A stretch of DNA of 64,000 nt from the NCBI GenBank assembly GCA_021774795.1, contig JAJFIR010000058.1:1-64000 (forward strand). Direction: 5' to 3'. Shown piece after piece: positions 38,887 through 47,851 of the stretch. Made by a program: the position numbers and the translations under genes. The DNA is from Emcibacteraceae bacterium. Lineage in GTDB: Bacteria; Pseudomonadota; Alphaproteobacteria; Sphingomonadales; Emcibacteraceae. How positions within the stretch are numbered: the stretch's first letter is position 1; each line of letters opens with the position of its first letter. The notes under the pieces were generated by a model. That model was not told the origin of the DNA and made no database searches. It was given only the letters and a program-made list of their open reading frames with translations.

Positions 38887-40335
38887 TCATCCTTCTTCTT
38901 CTTGCCTAGTCCTAACATCCTTCAGCCTCTCAATTTTAGTTGTGTCGTCTATGAAATTCATCTCAATGACATGGTTCATTCGACCTTCTCTTTGTTTAGC
39001 AACGTGTATTTCTAGCTTGTCTCCAGCAATGTTTCTATGCTTTTCGACAGCCTTTCCTCGTTTATAGTAAGCTTCTCGATACAATAGCAATACCAAATCT
39101 GCAATTTCTTCATAAGCACCACTATCCTTCAAGTCAGACAATTGTGGCCTCTTATCTTTACCCCTCTGCTCTGCTTTACGACCAATTTGAACTACTAAGC
39201 ACATGTGCAAATTCAGAGTCTTTGCTATCCTCTGGACATGGTTGAGCATCTCAGTGTATTGGTCGGTCGTAGACTTCCCTGCCAACCACTTAGGCTTCTG
39301 AATTTTCATGAAGAGGTCTATGAAAACAACCTTGATGTCAACTTCTTCTTTCAGCTTTGTAATCTGCATCTCAAGCTTTTCCATCGTAATAGACGGTGTA
39401 TCGTCTATGTAGATTGGTAGTTCTTTTAAAGCCTTTCGAGCATTCTTAATTGCTATCTTATCTGCCTGTGTAAGTTCTTCAGGCTTCTTGATGATTTTTT
39501 CTAGCGGTACACCACTTCGTACTGAAATCATCCTATCATATACTGAAATGTTGTTCATCTCTAAACTGAACTGAGCATTTGGTATGCCTTTGTTGCCCAA
39601 CCTGTGCATGCTATTTGCTACCAAGGCTGACTTTGCCATTCCAGGTCTACCAGCAACAATTGAGACTTTACCCTCGCCAAAACCTACTGTCAATTCATCA
39701 TCTATAGCCTTGAATCCAGTCGAACCAAACGTGAAACCTTCGTTTCTCCGCTGGACTGTTGTTTCATATTCGGCATCAATTTCAGCCAATTGCTTGAAAC
39801 CACCCAATGATGCACCATCGTACTGCATCAGAGTTTTTGATATCTTCTCGACCTCGCCCTGTATTTTCTCAATTGAGCTGTGAGGGTTGTTCAATTTGTT
39901 GTAGAGGTCTACTAAAGTAGTCTCACGAACTTCTTTTTTGTACGCATCTCTATTCAATTTGTCTATGAACGATTTGAATGCATCAATTGAGTGAGACTCA
40001 GTGAATGTATGTCGAAGCTCGTTTAGATATTTGATGTCTACTTTGTGCTTTGTGCCTGGATAGTCGCTCTTGTTAGCATTGACTGTGTCTGGAGTGACTT
40101 CGATCTTTCGTTCTACTAACTGGTTCGCTACCCATGCAATGCATTTGTGGTTCTCAGCTTGGAACTTGCGATGGTCTGTGTATATTCTAAACGGATTCGT
40201 CAACTCTGGGAAGTTCAACAAGCTTCCCAGTATCAATTGTTCGTTGTCTATGTCAATGGCAGCTTCAAACTCGAAGTTGACGGACTTTTGATCCTTCTTT
40301 ACTTTGAATCTCTTTGCTGCCTGCTTTTCTTCCAT
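38887..40335 (-). CDS. dnaB: DnaB-type replicative helicase
   Basis: 482 residues. N-terminal DnaB fold (DNEQLILGSLLNFPEL), then the RecA-like ATPase: FGEGKVSIVAGRPGMAKSAL (Walker A), AQFSLEMNNISVYDRMIS, VVFIDLFMKI (Walker B) and DLKDSGAYEEIADLVLLLYR. Walker A ends GMAKS where most have GMGKT/S. Loaded by the gene upstream and working with the primase at 36612-37703. AGGA precedes the ATG. Confidence 0.9.
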   Translation of the reverse strand: MEEKQAAKRFKVKKDQKSVNFEFEAAIDIDNEQLILGSLLNFPELTNPFRIYTDHRKFQAENHKCIAWVANQLVERKIEVTPDTVNANKSDYPGTKHKVDIKYLNELRHTFTESHSIDAFKSFIDKLNRDAYKKEVRETTLVDLYNKLNNPHSSIEKIQGEVEKISKTLMQYDGASLGGFKQLAEIDAEYETTVQRRNEGFTFGSTGFKAIDDELTVGFGEGKVSIVAGRPGMAKSALVANSMHRLGNKGIPNAQFSLEMNNISVYDRMISVRSGVPLEKIIKKPEELTQADKIAIKNARKALKELPIYIDDTPSITMEKLEMQITKLKEEVDIKVVFIDLFMKIQKPKWLAGKSTTDQYTEMLNHVQRIAKTLNLHMCLVVQIGRKAEQRGKDKRPQLSDLKDSGAYEEIADLVLLLYREAYYKRGKAVEKHRNIAGDKLEIHVAKQREGRMNHVIEMNFIDDTTKIERLKDVRTRQEEEG

Positions 40336-40984
40336 TCGACTTCCTGTTCATGAGCTCGTGGTATAAATCTAAGTTCGGCTTTGCATTGTTTCCCGGTATG
40401 AATATCGTAGTGTAGTCTTTGATACCAACAACAGATTCGACGTCTACTGGCGAACCCTTGAGGCACAATATAGTACATCTAGGGTCACCAGTGTCTTGTC
40501 GCTTTGACATTAAATTTCCAAAATGGTTCGTCACCATGCTTGAGTCTCTACCTAGGAACATGTTTCCTCGTAAATCATCAACCATGAGCACTGGCGCATC
40601 TACTATTTCTTCTAATATGTAGTTGTCTTCTTCCATGCGGCCAGTGACTTCTTTTCTGCATTCTTCTAATATGCTACAACACTTGACGTAACGTGAGAAG
40701 TCTTTACTTTCATATTTAGTTGCAGCCCTCAATATGATTGCAGCTAACTTTGAAGCATCCGACACATTGTCGCCAAAAAATAAAACGTTCTCATTTCTGT
40801 TCATCATCTCTGGCAGGTTCTCAATGAAGAGCTCTACGAAGTCTATTGCCTTATGCATGTCGACTTTATCTTGCTTAGCTCTCAAGCAGTCTCCAATCTT
40901 GTCGAGCTTCACGTTGACTAAAGAAGATGGGAGGTGTGCCATCGACAGCACATCCTTTAATTTCTCTTCAGGCCATTTTCTCAT
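40265..40984 (-). CDS. Loader-like AAA+ ATPase with degenerate P-loop
   Basis: 239 residues. NVLFFGDNVSDASKLAAIIL occupies the Walker A position without the GKT; Walker B-like APVLMVDDLRG is intact, and a sensor-like TILCLKGSP follows. Size and position upstream of dnaB match helicase loaders (DnaC/DnaI type). If so it may load helicase without ATP hydrolysis. C-terminal tail overlaps the helicase start by 71 bases. Confidence 0.55.
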   Translation of the reverse strand: MRKWPEEKLKDVLSMAHLPSSLVNVKLDKIGDCLRAKQDKVDMHKAIDFVELFIENLPEMMNRNENVLFFGDNVSDASKLAAIILRAATKYESKDFSRYVKCCSILEECRKEVTGRMEEDNYILEEIVDAPVLMVDDLRGNMFLGRDSSMVTNHFGNLMSKRQDTGDPRCTILCLKGSPVDVESVVGIKDYTTIFIPGNNAKPNLDLYHELMNRKSNGRKAGSKEIQSKEGSKVRQLRV

Positions 40985-41427
40985 TACTTCTCCTGATTGT
41001 ATGAGCTCATGAATTCGTCCTTAGAAGTCAAGTATACTTTTCTTGGCTCACCTTTGTCGTCTGACATCTTATTGAGCATCCCAAGAAAATAGTTGCTTGG
41101 CTTTCCTTTCTTTTCGTCCATGACGCTAGCCCTGAGCAGTGCAAACCTGCTGATTGCTAACTTTATGAGGCTCGTGTCGTACATTGACATGTTGCTCATG
41201 AAGTGACGATGTGCTTTTGAATTCTTTCGGAGCTTTAGAAGCTTAATCAAATTTGTCAAATCCCTCTCAAACAGGTAATCGCCACCCGTAATCTTGAAAG
41301 TCAACTGTTCAATCTCATCCCTGATCTCATTGTGGCTCTTCAACATGCCCTCCTTTGCTTGTTTCTTCCTCTTAGCCCGCATCATGCAAACTACGTTCAT
41401 CGTCTTTTCTACTTTTGCCTCACTCAT
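40984..41427 (-). CDS. Basic protein in replication module, possible initiator
   Basis: 147 residues from the ATG at 41427 with AAGGA upstream. Helical and basic (MRAKRKKQAKEGMLKSHNEI), with LKLRKNSKAHRHFMSN. First gene after the iteron hairpin at 41513-41553 and before the loader-like gene, the place of an origin-binding protein in many phages. No family recognised; role by position. Confidence 0.5.
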   Translation of the reverse strand: MSEAKVEKTMNVVCMMRAKRKKQAKEGMLKSHNEIRDEIEQLTFKITGGDYLFERDLTNLIKLLKLRKNSKAHRHFMSNMSMYDTSLIKLAISRFALLRASVMDEKKGKPSNYFLGMLNKMSDDKGEPRKVYLTSKDEFMSSYNQEK

Positions 41428-41512
41428 ACATTTCCTTCTCCCATTCGTCAAAAATTCCAATATTCTCTAATACTCTTTGATCTTAAAATTCTATATAGAC
41501 TATAGATAGATA

Positions 41513-41553
41513 GATAAAGAGGTACTTTCCCGGTACTTTCCCGGTACTTTATC
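41513..41553. repeat. Iteron-like repeats inside an inverted repeat (candidate origin/operator)
   Basis: Three direct copies of GGTACTTT with an 11-base period (GGTACTTTCCC at 41521-41531 and 41532-41542, partial at 41543-41550). They are framed by GATAAAG (41513-41519) and CTTTATC (41547-41553). A TAGATAGATAGATAAAG run abuts it. The location between a helicase gene and the replication genes suits an origin or an autoregulatory operator. Confidence 0.6.
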
Positions 41554-41589
41554 TCGACTGAGTTACACAAGTTAGTGGTAGCATAGCAA

Positions 41590-43023
41590 TTACTCATGGA
41601 TAGTAAATCCCCACTTTTTGTACCATCTATCTCTATTCTCAAACATATTAGTATTCTTAGAATGCTTCATCTTCTTGATGCCCTTCATGTAGTAGAGGTA
41701 GTCACGGTAGTCCCAACAACGAGCATGAGTCTTACCTTCTCTTGCTCGTCTCGTGCGCCCTACGAATTGCTTCAAGTTACCTTCATTGTTGACTGGATAC
41801 GTGAGGTGTAGGCTATCAAGGTTGGGTATGTCTAAACCTTCGCCCGCTATCTGCCAATTGCAGACCAACACATCGATGTTGCCCTTCTTTGATTCAATGA
41901 CTGTTTCACGTCTTTCATCTTTGTCGACGGCACCCATCAACACTCCAACTCTTAGCCCCATGCTTCGTAGTCGCTCTGTCAATTTCCAACCATGCTTCAC
42001 TCTATTTATGAGTATCATCGGAAAGAACCCGTCTTCTAAGTCTATCGAGACGTTGCCGCATATCAATTTATCTCTATATGGCGCATTTGCTATCATTCTA
42101 TTGTAGACGATCCAATCATCACCGATCTTTTTAAAGTCTACTTCATATCCTGTCTCAATTTTGCGGACTTCACAGCCAACCAGACGACCCTCCGCTTCAA
42201 CTTCTTTGTCGGTTATTTCAGAAACTACAGGTCCTACGTAATTTTTCAATAAGAAGTGGAGGCCATCTTTTCTCTTTGGTGTTGCTGTCAAGCCGATTAA
42301 ATATCGAGACTTCATCTGAGACATGAAATTTATGTACGACTTTGCTGGTGCTCTATGACACTCATCAAATATTACCATCCCGTATCGAGCATTCAACTTT
42401 TCAAAGTCTGAGTCTTTACAATTTCTCAATGTTTGTATGAGACATATTGTGATGTCGCCAAGAATTCGTTTCCCTGCGCCGATCTGCCCGACCTTTATGT
42501 TACCTTTCAATTTCAGGTTAACTTCGTCTAGCCATTGCTGCTGCAACTCCTTCGTGTGCACTACAACCAATGTTGGTTGTTTGACTTTAGCAATTAAGCC
42601 CAGACCAGCAACGGTCTTCCCGCTTCCACATCCGCCAACTCCAACACCTTGCTTTGAAATAGCAAGTGCATCTATCATACGCTCTTGATAGTATTTAAAC
42701 TCCGTGAACGTGTCATGGAAGTTAATCTCAGCATCTATTAGTTCTTCATTTACGAATCGTGTGTCAATTATTTTAGTGACTTTCTCATTTCTTATTCTAC
42801 CAGCATTGCGTGCTAACTTTCCAGTGCCTCTTGGAATGCACAACCTGTCGTCATCATCTACGTGCCACATCTCAATGTTTCTAGGCTCTTCGCCAACTGG
42901 TTTACCCATTTGGACCAATTTACTATAGACGGGATTTCGTTTTGTGAGAGTCTCTTTTAGATATTCAGTAACTCTCTGATTCTTCGTATCGACTCGGATG
43001 TGAGTATCTACAAATAATTGCAT
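41590..43023 (-). CDS. SF2 DNA helicase (UvsW/RecG-like)
   Basis: 477 residues. Motif I GVGGCGSGKTVAGLGL, Ia VVVHTKELQQQW, II IFDECHRAPAK, III IGLTATPKRKDG, V-VI DIPNLDSLHLTYPV...FVGRTRRAREGKT. Organisation fits T4 UvsW-type DEXH helicases that remodel branched DNA and unwind R-loops. First gene of the replication module, upstream of the iteron hairpin. Confidence 0.85.
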   Translation of the reverse strand: MQLFVDTHIRVDTKNQRVTEYLKETLTKRNPVYSKLVQMGKPVGEEPRNIEMWHVDDDDRLCIPRGTGKLARNAGRIRNEKVTKIIDTRFVNEELIDAEINFHDTFTEFKYYQERMIDALAISKQGVGVGGCGSGKTVAGLGLIAKVKQPTLVVVHTKELQQQWLDEVNLKLKGNIKVGQIGAGKRILGDITICLIQTLRNCKDSDFEKLNARYGMVIFDECHRAPAKSYINFMSQMKSRYLIGLTATPKRKDGLHFLLKNYVGPVVSEITDKEVEAEGRLVGCEVRKIETGYEVDFKKIGDDWIVYNRMIANAPYRDKLICGNVSIDLEDGFFPMILINRVKHGWKLTERLRSMGLRVGVLMGAVDKDERRETVIESKKGNIDVLVCNWQIAGEGLDIPNLDSLHLTYPVNNEGNLKQFVGRTRRAREGKTHARCWDYRDYLYYMKGIKKMKHSKNTNMFENRDRWYKKWGFTIHE

Positions 43024-43383
43024 CTATTCTTCTTTTTGTTTGTCTTCGTGGTTCAATTCTGCTTTGCGTTCGTATATTGTCACTTCAGCATCTTCTATGA
43101 CTGCTTGCGTGCTTATGATTTTTTGTGCAAAGCCTTGAGTCTTTTTAGCATACTCAATCTGGAAGTCTTTGAATTCGTTTTGAAGTTTTTTGATTTTTTG
43201 AAAATTCACCTCACGTCTGGCAAAGAATTTCGCCATGACGACATCATCGATCTTGCCGTCAGAAAAGTCTTTGGCTATGACCGCAATCGATGCTTTAAAT
43301 TCTTTTCTTGGTATAATAGCTCCATTGCATTCGATGTCTTGAAGTTTAGGAGGTTTGACGTCTGCGAAGTCCGATGGTTGCAT
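43024..43383 (-). CDS. Helical protein, unknown function
   Basis: 119 residues from the ATG at 43383 (AAAGGA upstream). Beta N-terminus then charged helices (KKLQNEFKDFQIEYAKKTQG), likely coiled coil. Adjoins the helicase gene. Not recognised. Confidence 0.55.
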   Translation of the reverse strand: MQPSDFADVKPPKLQDIECNGAIIPRKEFKASIAVIAKDFSDGKIDDVVMAKFFARREVNFQKIKKLQNEFKDFQIEYAKKTQGFAQKIISTQAVIEDAEVTIYERKAELNHEDKQKEE

Positions 43384-43461
43384 AAAATATCCTTTGTTGT
43401 GCATTACTGCCAATTCAAGATTCAATACTATACTTAAATGTGCTTTATGGAAATCTTCAGT

Positions 43462-43728
43462 CTATTTCTCGCCTTCAAGCTCTTTTACTCGGTCCATGAG
43501 CTTGACAACTTCTGCTTTCTTTCTCATTTGCCAGAAAAGGTGGCCCATTATAAAGCCCATAGCAAATGTGAAGACTGGATATTTGTGAGACCAATCGTAT
43601 ATGACAAAACTCACAGTGCCCTCTGTGCCAGCACTATTAAATGCAAACACGTCGTATCCCAATATCGCAATTATAACTATAAATATTACTATTGCTGTCA
43701 ACTTTTGTGTCTTTTTTACGCTACCCAT
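43462..43728 (-). CDS. Two-span membrane protein (possible holin/antiholin)
   Basis: 88 residues with two membrane segments (AIVIFIVIIAILGYDVFAF, about 12-30; VFTFAMGFIMGHLFW, about 50-65) and a basic, coiled-coil-like C-terminus. TAGGAG precedes the ATG. Topology N-in/C-in fits class II holins or an accessory protein; a more typical holin lies at 46662-47120. Confidence 0.5.
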   Translation of the reverse strand: MGSVKKTQKLTAIVIFIVIIAILGYDVFAFNSAGTEGTVSFVIYDWSHKYPVFTFAMGFIMGHLFWQMRKKAEVVKLMDRVKELEGEK

Positions 43729-43738
43729 TTCAGAGCTC

Positions 43739-44665
43739 CTATATGTTTGTGTTCTTTTTGGTGCCCAGTGTGAGCAATATTGCTACTTCTGGACCTACGA
43801 GACTTCCTACATTCTTCATCTCAAACTCCATTGCCCAGCTATTATATAATAGCTTACCAACAACGTCTGTGGATTCAAATGTAGTCACACCGTTTGCTGG
43901 ACCTCTGCCTCTACGCATAAAGTAAAAGAGGTCTATCGGTACGTCAAACAAATTATAGCCACCCTTTTGCTCGTAATTGACAGATAATTCATTCGTGTCA
44001 GAATTATAGTCAAAGAAACCTTGGTTGCCCGGCGACGGTACGGGCGTATTTGCTAATATTGTTACGTTCCCATTTAATGTCGCTTCTAGGTTGACGTCTA
44101 TATTACCGCTACCTGGCTCAGTTGGCACTATAATATTGACGCCAGTAGCTATTGTTAGTTTATTAAAGTCACCCGTAGCATCGGCAAAACCAGTTGATGC
44201 TGGTGCGTACAGCTTTGCATCCATATATGGACCAGATGCCATACCGTACCACATAGCTCTACCGCCTATAGCATAATAGTGATCTAACATTCTTAATGTC
44301 TTTTTTGGTGATGCTTTAGTGAGTAGCAATTCCTCACCACTACCATATAAACCGTCAACTATATCATCGCTAATGCCACAAATGTAGATCGTGTAACCTA
44401 CTGGTATTCTATTAGACGTTAAAATTTTTCTGTTGTCTGACGTAGTGAGTTCGAGTGATCCTAATGTCTTTTTGTACTTAGTCTCAAAGACTAATTGTTC
44501 GCTCGAAGCTGGTTCTGTTTTATGTATAAAGCTCTCTATGCTTAATTGACCATCGAACACTATTAAATGATAGTGAGTGTCATTGTCGAACCATTGGACA
44601 CTTTTATTGCGTTCTGATACAAATTTTTCAAATGCAGACCATTTTAATCTCAGGTTACGATACAT
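43739..44665 (-). CDS. Probable structural protein
   Basis: 308 residues from the ATG at 44665 (GGGGAG seven bases upstream). Beta-rich, Gly/Thr/Asn-rich, no membrane part (TGVNIIVPTEPGSGNIDVNL), in the manner of phage fibre or decoration proteins. Neighbouring gene has a LamG domain. Not assigned to a family. Confidence 0.5.
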   Translation of the reverse strand: MYRNLRLKWSAFEKFVSERNKSVQWFDNDTHYHLIVFDGQLSIESFIHKTEPASSEQLVFETKYKKTLGSLELTTSDNRKILTSNRIPVGYTIYICGISDDIVDGLYGSGEELLLTKASPKKTLRMLDHYYAIGGRAMWYGMASGPYMDAKLYAPASTGFADATGDFNKLTIATGVNIIVPTEPGSGNIDVNLEATLNGNVTILANTPVPSPGNQGFFDYNSDTNELSVNYEQKGGYNLFDVPIDLFYFMRRGRGPANGVTTFESTDVVGKLLYNSWAMEFEMKNVGSLVGPEVAILLTLGTKKNTNI

Positions 44666-45623
44666 TAGCCGTCTCCCCAACTATGTCTGAGGCTTTCATG
44701 TCTGTCATAGTGCCGTTCAACGTTGCTCCAGCTGTGCCGAGGTTTGTTATTGTTGGAAATGTATCACTCTCTCCCATTCTCCACCACCCTGGCATGTTCA
44801 GTGCTTGGGCATGTGAACCCAGGTTTAGAGGTTCGCCAATTCCAAATATTGCTTGAGCCTCTACTACTGTCAATGCTGTTCTGAATACTGCTATTTCGTC
44901 TAAGAAGCCGTTCATTGTCTCTGTGTTGCCGTTATTTCTTCCAGATATTTGACCAGGTGTGCTGTTTGCTGGTGTAGAAGATAGCGTATTATTTTGAATG
45001 TCTAAGGTCCCAGAAATGTCTACTCCATCTACTACAAATATGACATTTGCAGCATCAGCATTTGCTGGTTTTATCATCACAATGTGGTGCCAATTGTCGT
45101 CATTGTATTCTCCGCCGTTTGGCGTCCTGATGAATTGACGATTCGTGCCAGCACCACCACTCATGTGCCACTCTATTCTACCGCTATTGTTTGAAAGCCT
45201 ATATCCTGCATTGTTGGAGCCCTGTTGCTTTGAAAACATAGCTTGAGCTGCTGATGCTGCTGTCCTAAACCATACTGAAATTGTCACTGCTTCTAAATGA
45301 GTAAACGTAAGTGAAGCATCGTCTACTAACAATATCTTGTCATTCGAATCTACTCTGCCAAACAATATTGACTTCTGGTTCGCAAATGGCGGATTCGCAA
45401 ACAACGACACTCTATTGTCATATATTTGGTCAAATTTTTGAGATGCCCACAACACCTGTTCAAGAGTTCCGCTTCTAGTGACTCGTGCTATGAGCCACAC
45501 TGGATTTGCAGTGCTTGCTGATTGATTTTTTGTGAAACCATAGAAAGTAGATTCTCCTATTATTTCTATTTCAACTCTGAGAGTTGGATGTGAACGTATC
45601 AAGCTCAACAAAAATTCATTCAT
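44655..45623 (-). CDS. LamG-domain structural protein
   Basis: 322 residues. The central 180 residues form a concanavalin-A-like/LamG jelly roll: VTISVWFRTAASAAQAMFSK, YNDDNWHHIVMIKP, VIFVVDGVDISGTL and MNGFLDEIAVFRTAL. LamG modules bind carbohydrate or protein, so host-surface attachment is likely. Same module occurs twice in the tail protein at 55023-57515. Confidence 0.7.
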   Translation of the reverse strand: MNEFLLSLIRSHPTLRVEIEIIGESTFYGFTKNQSASTANPVWLIARVTRSGTLEQVLWASQKFDQIYDNRVSLFANPPFANQKSILFGRVDSNDKILLVDDASLTFTHLEAVTISVWFRTAASAAQAMFSKQQGSNNAGYRLSNNSGRIEWHMSGGAGTNRQFIRTPNGGEYNDDNWHHIVMIKPANADAANVIFVVDGVDISGTLDIQNNTLSSTPANSTPGQISGRNNGNTETMNGFLDEIAVFRTALTVVEAQAIFGIGEPLNLGSHAQALNMPGWWRMGESDTFPTITNLGTAGATLNGTMTDMKASDIVGETANVS

Positions 45624-46375
45624 GACACATCCTCCAGCTCGAGAAATAGTTCACCATTTGCTCTAACATTTTGGTCATTGCTACGTGCACTCATTACTAT
45701 GTCTGTGCCTGCTGGTAGTTCTGTGAGCTCTTCAATTATCTTTTTAAAGGCTGACGTGCCGTCAGTTGATAGCGCTATTGTCTTTTCAGGTATGAATAAT
45801 CCACCAGGTAGTCGAACTCTTAGAGCAATTTCAGCTTCTTTGTGGCCGATTGAACCAAATGCTTGTTGTATCGAGCCGCCAAATTGTACAATCTCTCCCA
45901 CTGTATTAGCTGGAACTGTGAACAAGCCGCTAAAAGACCTATTCAAACCTGATTCAATGACAGCCATTGGGTCTCCACCCAGTGTTGTTGTCATTAAGCC
46001 TTCATTCTCTCCACTTCCACCAGCACTAGTGACTTGTTGCCCAAATACTCTCAAAAATTGTTGGCTACCAACTACACCAGACAACCCATTTGTAGCAAGA
46101 GCTTCTTCTGCTAGTGCTAAGCTCTCATCTAATCCAAATATCGTAACCTCTCGAGCGCCAGACCCAGCAGCACTGTCATTTGCATTGTCGCTTGACAATG
46201 TGACAACTCCTGCTGCTGTTGGCAATATAAAGGACTGGCTCAATTCCCATAAGTCTATGAATGGGAAATTGTTGTCGTAATCTATGTCGGGGTTTCGGCC
46301 TTCTACTTGCACAAATTGAATGCCATTAGCAGCTTTGCCTTTGCATGGGTGCGCAACTAATACGACGGAGCTCAC
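45620..46375 (-). CDS. Probable virion protein
   Basis: 251 residues, beta-rich, starting with MSSVVLVAHPCKG and containing VPANTVGEIVQFGGSIQQAF. Pairs by ATGA with the LamG gene and upstream gene. Likely part of the fibre or tail-tip set; not recognised. Confidence 0.5.
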   Translation of the reverse strand: MSSVVLVAHPCKGKAANGIQFVQVEGRNPDIDYDNNFPFIDLWELSQSFILPTAAGVVTLSSDNANDSAAGSGAREVTIFGLDESLALAEEALATNGLSGVVGSQQFLRVFGQQVTSAGGSGENEGLMTTTLGGDPMAVIESGLNRSFSGLFTVPANTVGEIVQFGGSIQQAFGSIGHKEAEIALRVRLPGGLFIPEKTIALSTDGTSAFKKIIEELTELPAGTDIVMSARSNDQNVRANGELFLELEDVS

Positions 46376-46665
46376 GCCGACACCTTCGGCCAGGCGGATA
46401 TTCTAACTTCTGGGTTGTTACCATCAGGTGACCTAAAGTAGATTCTACTCACAGACTTATTGTCTAATGAAATTGAAGGCTGAATGCAGTCTAATACTCC
46501 ATCTAGTCTTCGACCATTGAAGCTGTATTCTATTCTTTGCGACGATATGTTGACTAATGTGAGCCCAACAGATTGAAAATTCCAATCAATCGACGGCACT
46601 GTTGGGAACGCTGTAGTTGTCACCTTGAACGTGTCGAAGAAATGATCAGCATATTTGAAGCTCAT
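46372..46665 (-). CDS. Small beta-rich protein, probably structural
   Basis: 97 residues (VGLTLVNISSQRIEYSFNGR) with a jelly-roll-like look. Overlaps neighbours by four bases at each end. Not recognised. Confidence 0.5.
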   Translation of the reverse strand: MSFKYADHFFDTFKVTTTAFPTVPSIDWNFQSVGLTLVNISSQRIEYSFNGRRLDGVLDCIQPSISLDNKSVSRIYFRSPDGNNPEVRISAWPKVSA

Positions 46666-47120
46666 GAGTCTACTTCCTTCTTTTTGCTCTCAGCAACATA
46701 CTTGAGCTTCTTCACGAGCCCTTGAGGTATGGGTGCTCCCATTATTGCTAAATTTTCTACTATTGACAGTGCTTCTGTTGCTGCTAAGAATGTGTAGACT
46801 ATAGTCTTTGCAAATTCTATTGGCGTGACTTTGTCTACCATTGAAGCTGTGAGGATCAATAAGAAATAGACAAACAACTTATGCGCAAATCCTAAGAAGT
46901 ATCTACTCTGTATGTGACCCAACTTGAATGCTTTTATCACTCCTGTGAACGTATCAATGAAGATCAGAACTACAATTACTAATGGTGCTTGTTTGTCAGT
47001 TCCGAAAACCCAGTTTGAGCTACAGACTAACAAGGCTAATGCAGCCTTGAACGTAAATACATCTGCTACATTCGTGATCGCATGTTTAAAGCCTTGCCAA
47101 TTGCAGTATCTCATATCCAC
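46662..47120 (-). CDS. Holin of the phage_holin_4 (Cph1) family
   Basis: 152 residues with three or four membrane segments. LVIVVLIFIDTFTGVIKAFK is the DxxTG hallmark of this holin family, followed by YFLGFAHKLFVYFLLIL and a helix ending in basic residues (VKKLKYVAESKKK). Releases the endolysin (amidase, 12828-13451) by permeabilising the inner membrane. GTG start, GGAGG nine bases upstream. Confidence 0.75.
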   Translation of the reverse strand: MDMRYCNWQGFKHAITNVADVFTFKAALALLVCSSNWVFGTDKQAPLVIVVLIFIDTFTGVIKAFKLGHIQSRYFLGFAHKLFVYFLLILTASMVDKVTPIEFAKTIVYTFLAATEALSIVENLAIMGAPIPQGLVKKLKYVAESKKKEVDS

Positions 47121-47137
47121 TGAGCATAACCTCCATG

Positions 47138-47539
47138 TTATACTGGTCGTTTAACTATGACTTCAAGCACTGCACCAGCACCTGGATCTGCAGCCCATAT
47201 ACCCGTCACGCCATCGACGATTTGAGTAGACCAACCCAATAATGCAAGAGAATTTGCGCCTTCTGTCTTTTGTGATACAGATTGAATGACGTCTGTAGCC
47301 AATAAACCTGTCACGGTCATTGCTTCAGTTGCGGCACCACCCGCACCAGCATCGCTTTCAAATGACAACGTATCAAATGCAATTTCTTCAGCTAAAGCGC
47401 CTGCTTTTAATACTTCATCTGCTGCTTGAGCGGCGTCACCAGCTGCTACATCTTCTTCTAATGTAGTTTCTGATAGACGACGTCGGTGGCCTTTATTGAT
47501 GTTCGAACCACCAGCGAACTTACCATCTAAAATGCTCAT
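47138..47539 (-). CDS. Small structural/decoration-like protein
   Basis: 133 residues, low in Cys and aromatics, Ala/Gly/Glu-rich (LEEDVAAGDAAQAADEVLKA). Starts MSILDGKFAGGSNINKGHRR, a typical start of phage capsid or tail accessory proteins. Not recognised. Confidence 0.5.
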   Translation of the reverse strand: MSILDGKFAGGSNINKGHRRRLSETTLEEDVAAGDAAQAADEVLKAGALAEEIAFDTLSFESDAGAGGAATEAMTVTGLLATDVIQSVSQKTEGANSLALLGWSTQIVDGVTGIWAADPGAGAVLEVIVKRPV

Positions 47540-47554
47540 ATTGAGCCTCCTTGC

Positions 47555-47851
47555 TTATTTAAGCACATGCATTTCGTACCCAATTGCGTCGACATTCACG
47601 CCGACAGCAGAACTTTCAATCTCGATGCCGAGAAATCCAGTCACTGGGTCGTTTACCATTCGAAATTCGCCAACAATTTGAGCACCTGTGGCTAATTTCC
47701 CTCTACCATCTGTGAGATACGCAACAGCTTCTGCGTTGTCAGAGACGATCATCACCAACTTAGGCTTGACGCCTAATTCAAATTGGCGCAATACGGCACT
47801 ACCATTTCCAGTATACCGCTTACGTTGTAAACTTGTACTCGAGCTACCCAT
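47555..47851 (-). CDS. Small structural-like protein
   Basis: 98 residues, beta-rich (LKFELGV-like; VKPKLVMIVSDNAEAVAYLT). Pairs with the neighbour at 47138. May be a head-tail or fibre accessory. Not recognised. Confidence 0.5.
   Translation of the reverse strand: MGSSSTSLQRKRYTGNGSAVLRQFELGVKPKLVMIVSDNAEAVAYLTDGRGKLATGAQIVGEFRMVNDPVTGFLGIEIESSAVGVNVDAIGYEMHVLK

Noticed and set aside
41448-41642. Minus-strand frame of 64 codons across the iteron hairpin
   Set aside because: Its sequence is the translation of the repeats and lacks a ribosome site.
43462-43728. Calling the two-span protein the main holin
   Set aside because: The 46662-47120 protein has the family-4 holin signature; the smaller one is only a topological candidate.
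45678-46280. Long plus-strand frames opposite structural genes (also near 51863-52498, 52882-53403, 59617-60111)
   Set aside because: These are antisense shadows of low-stop, Ala/Thr/Gly-rich virion genes; no ribosome sites or promoters.
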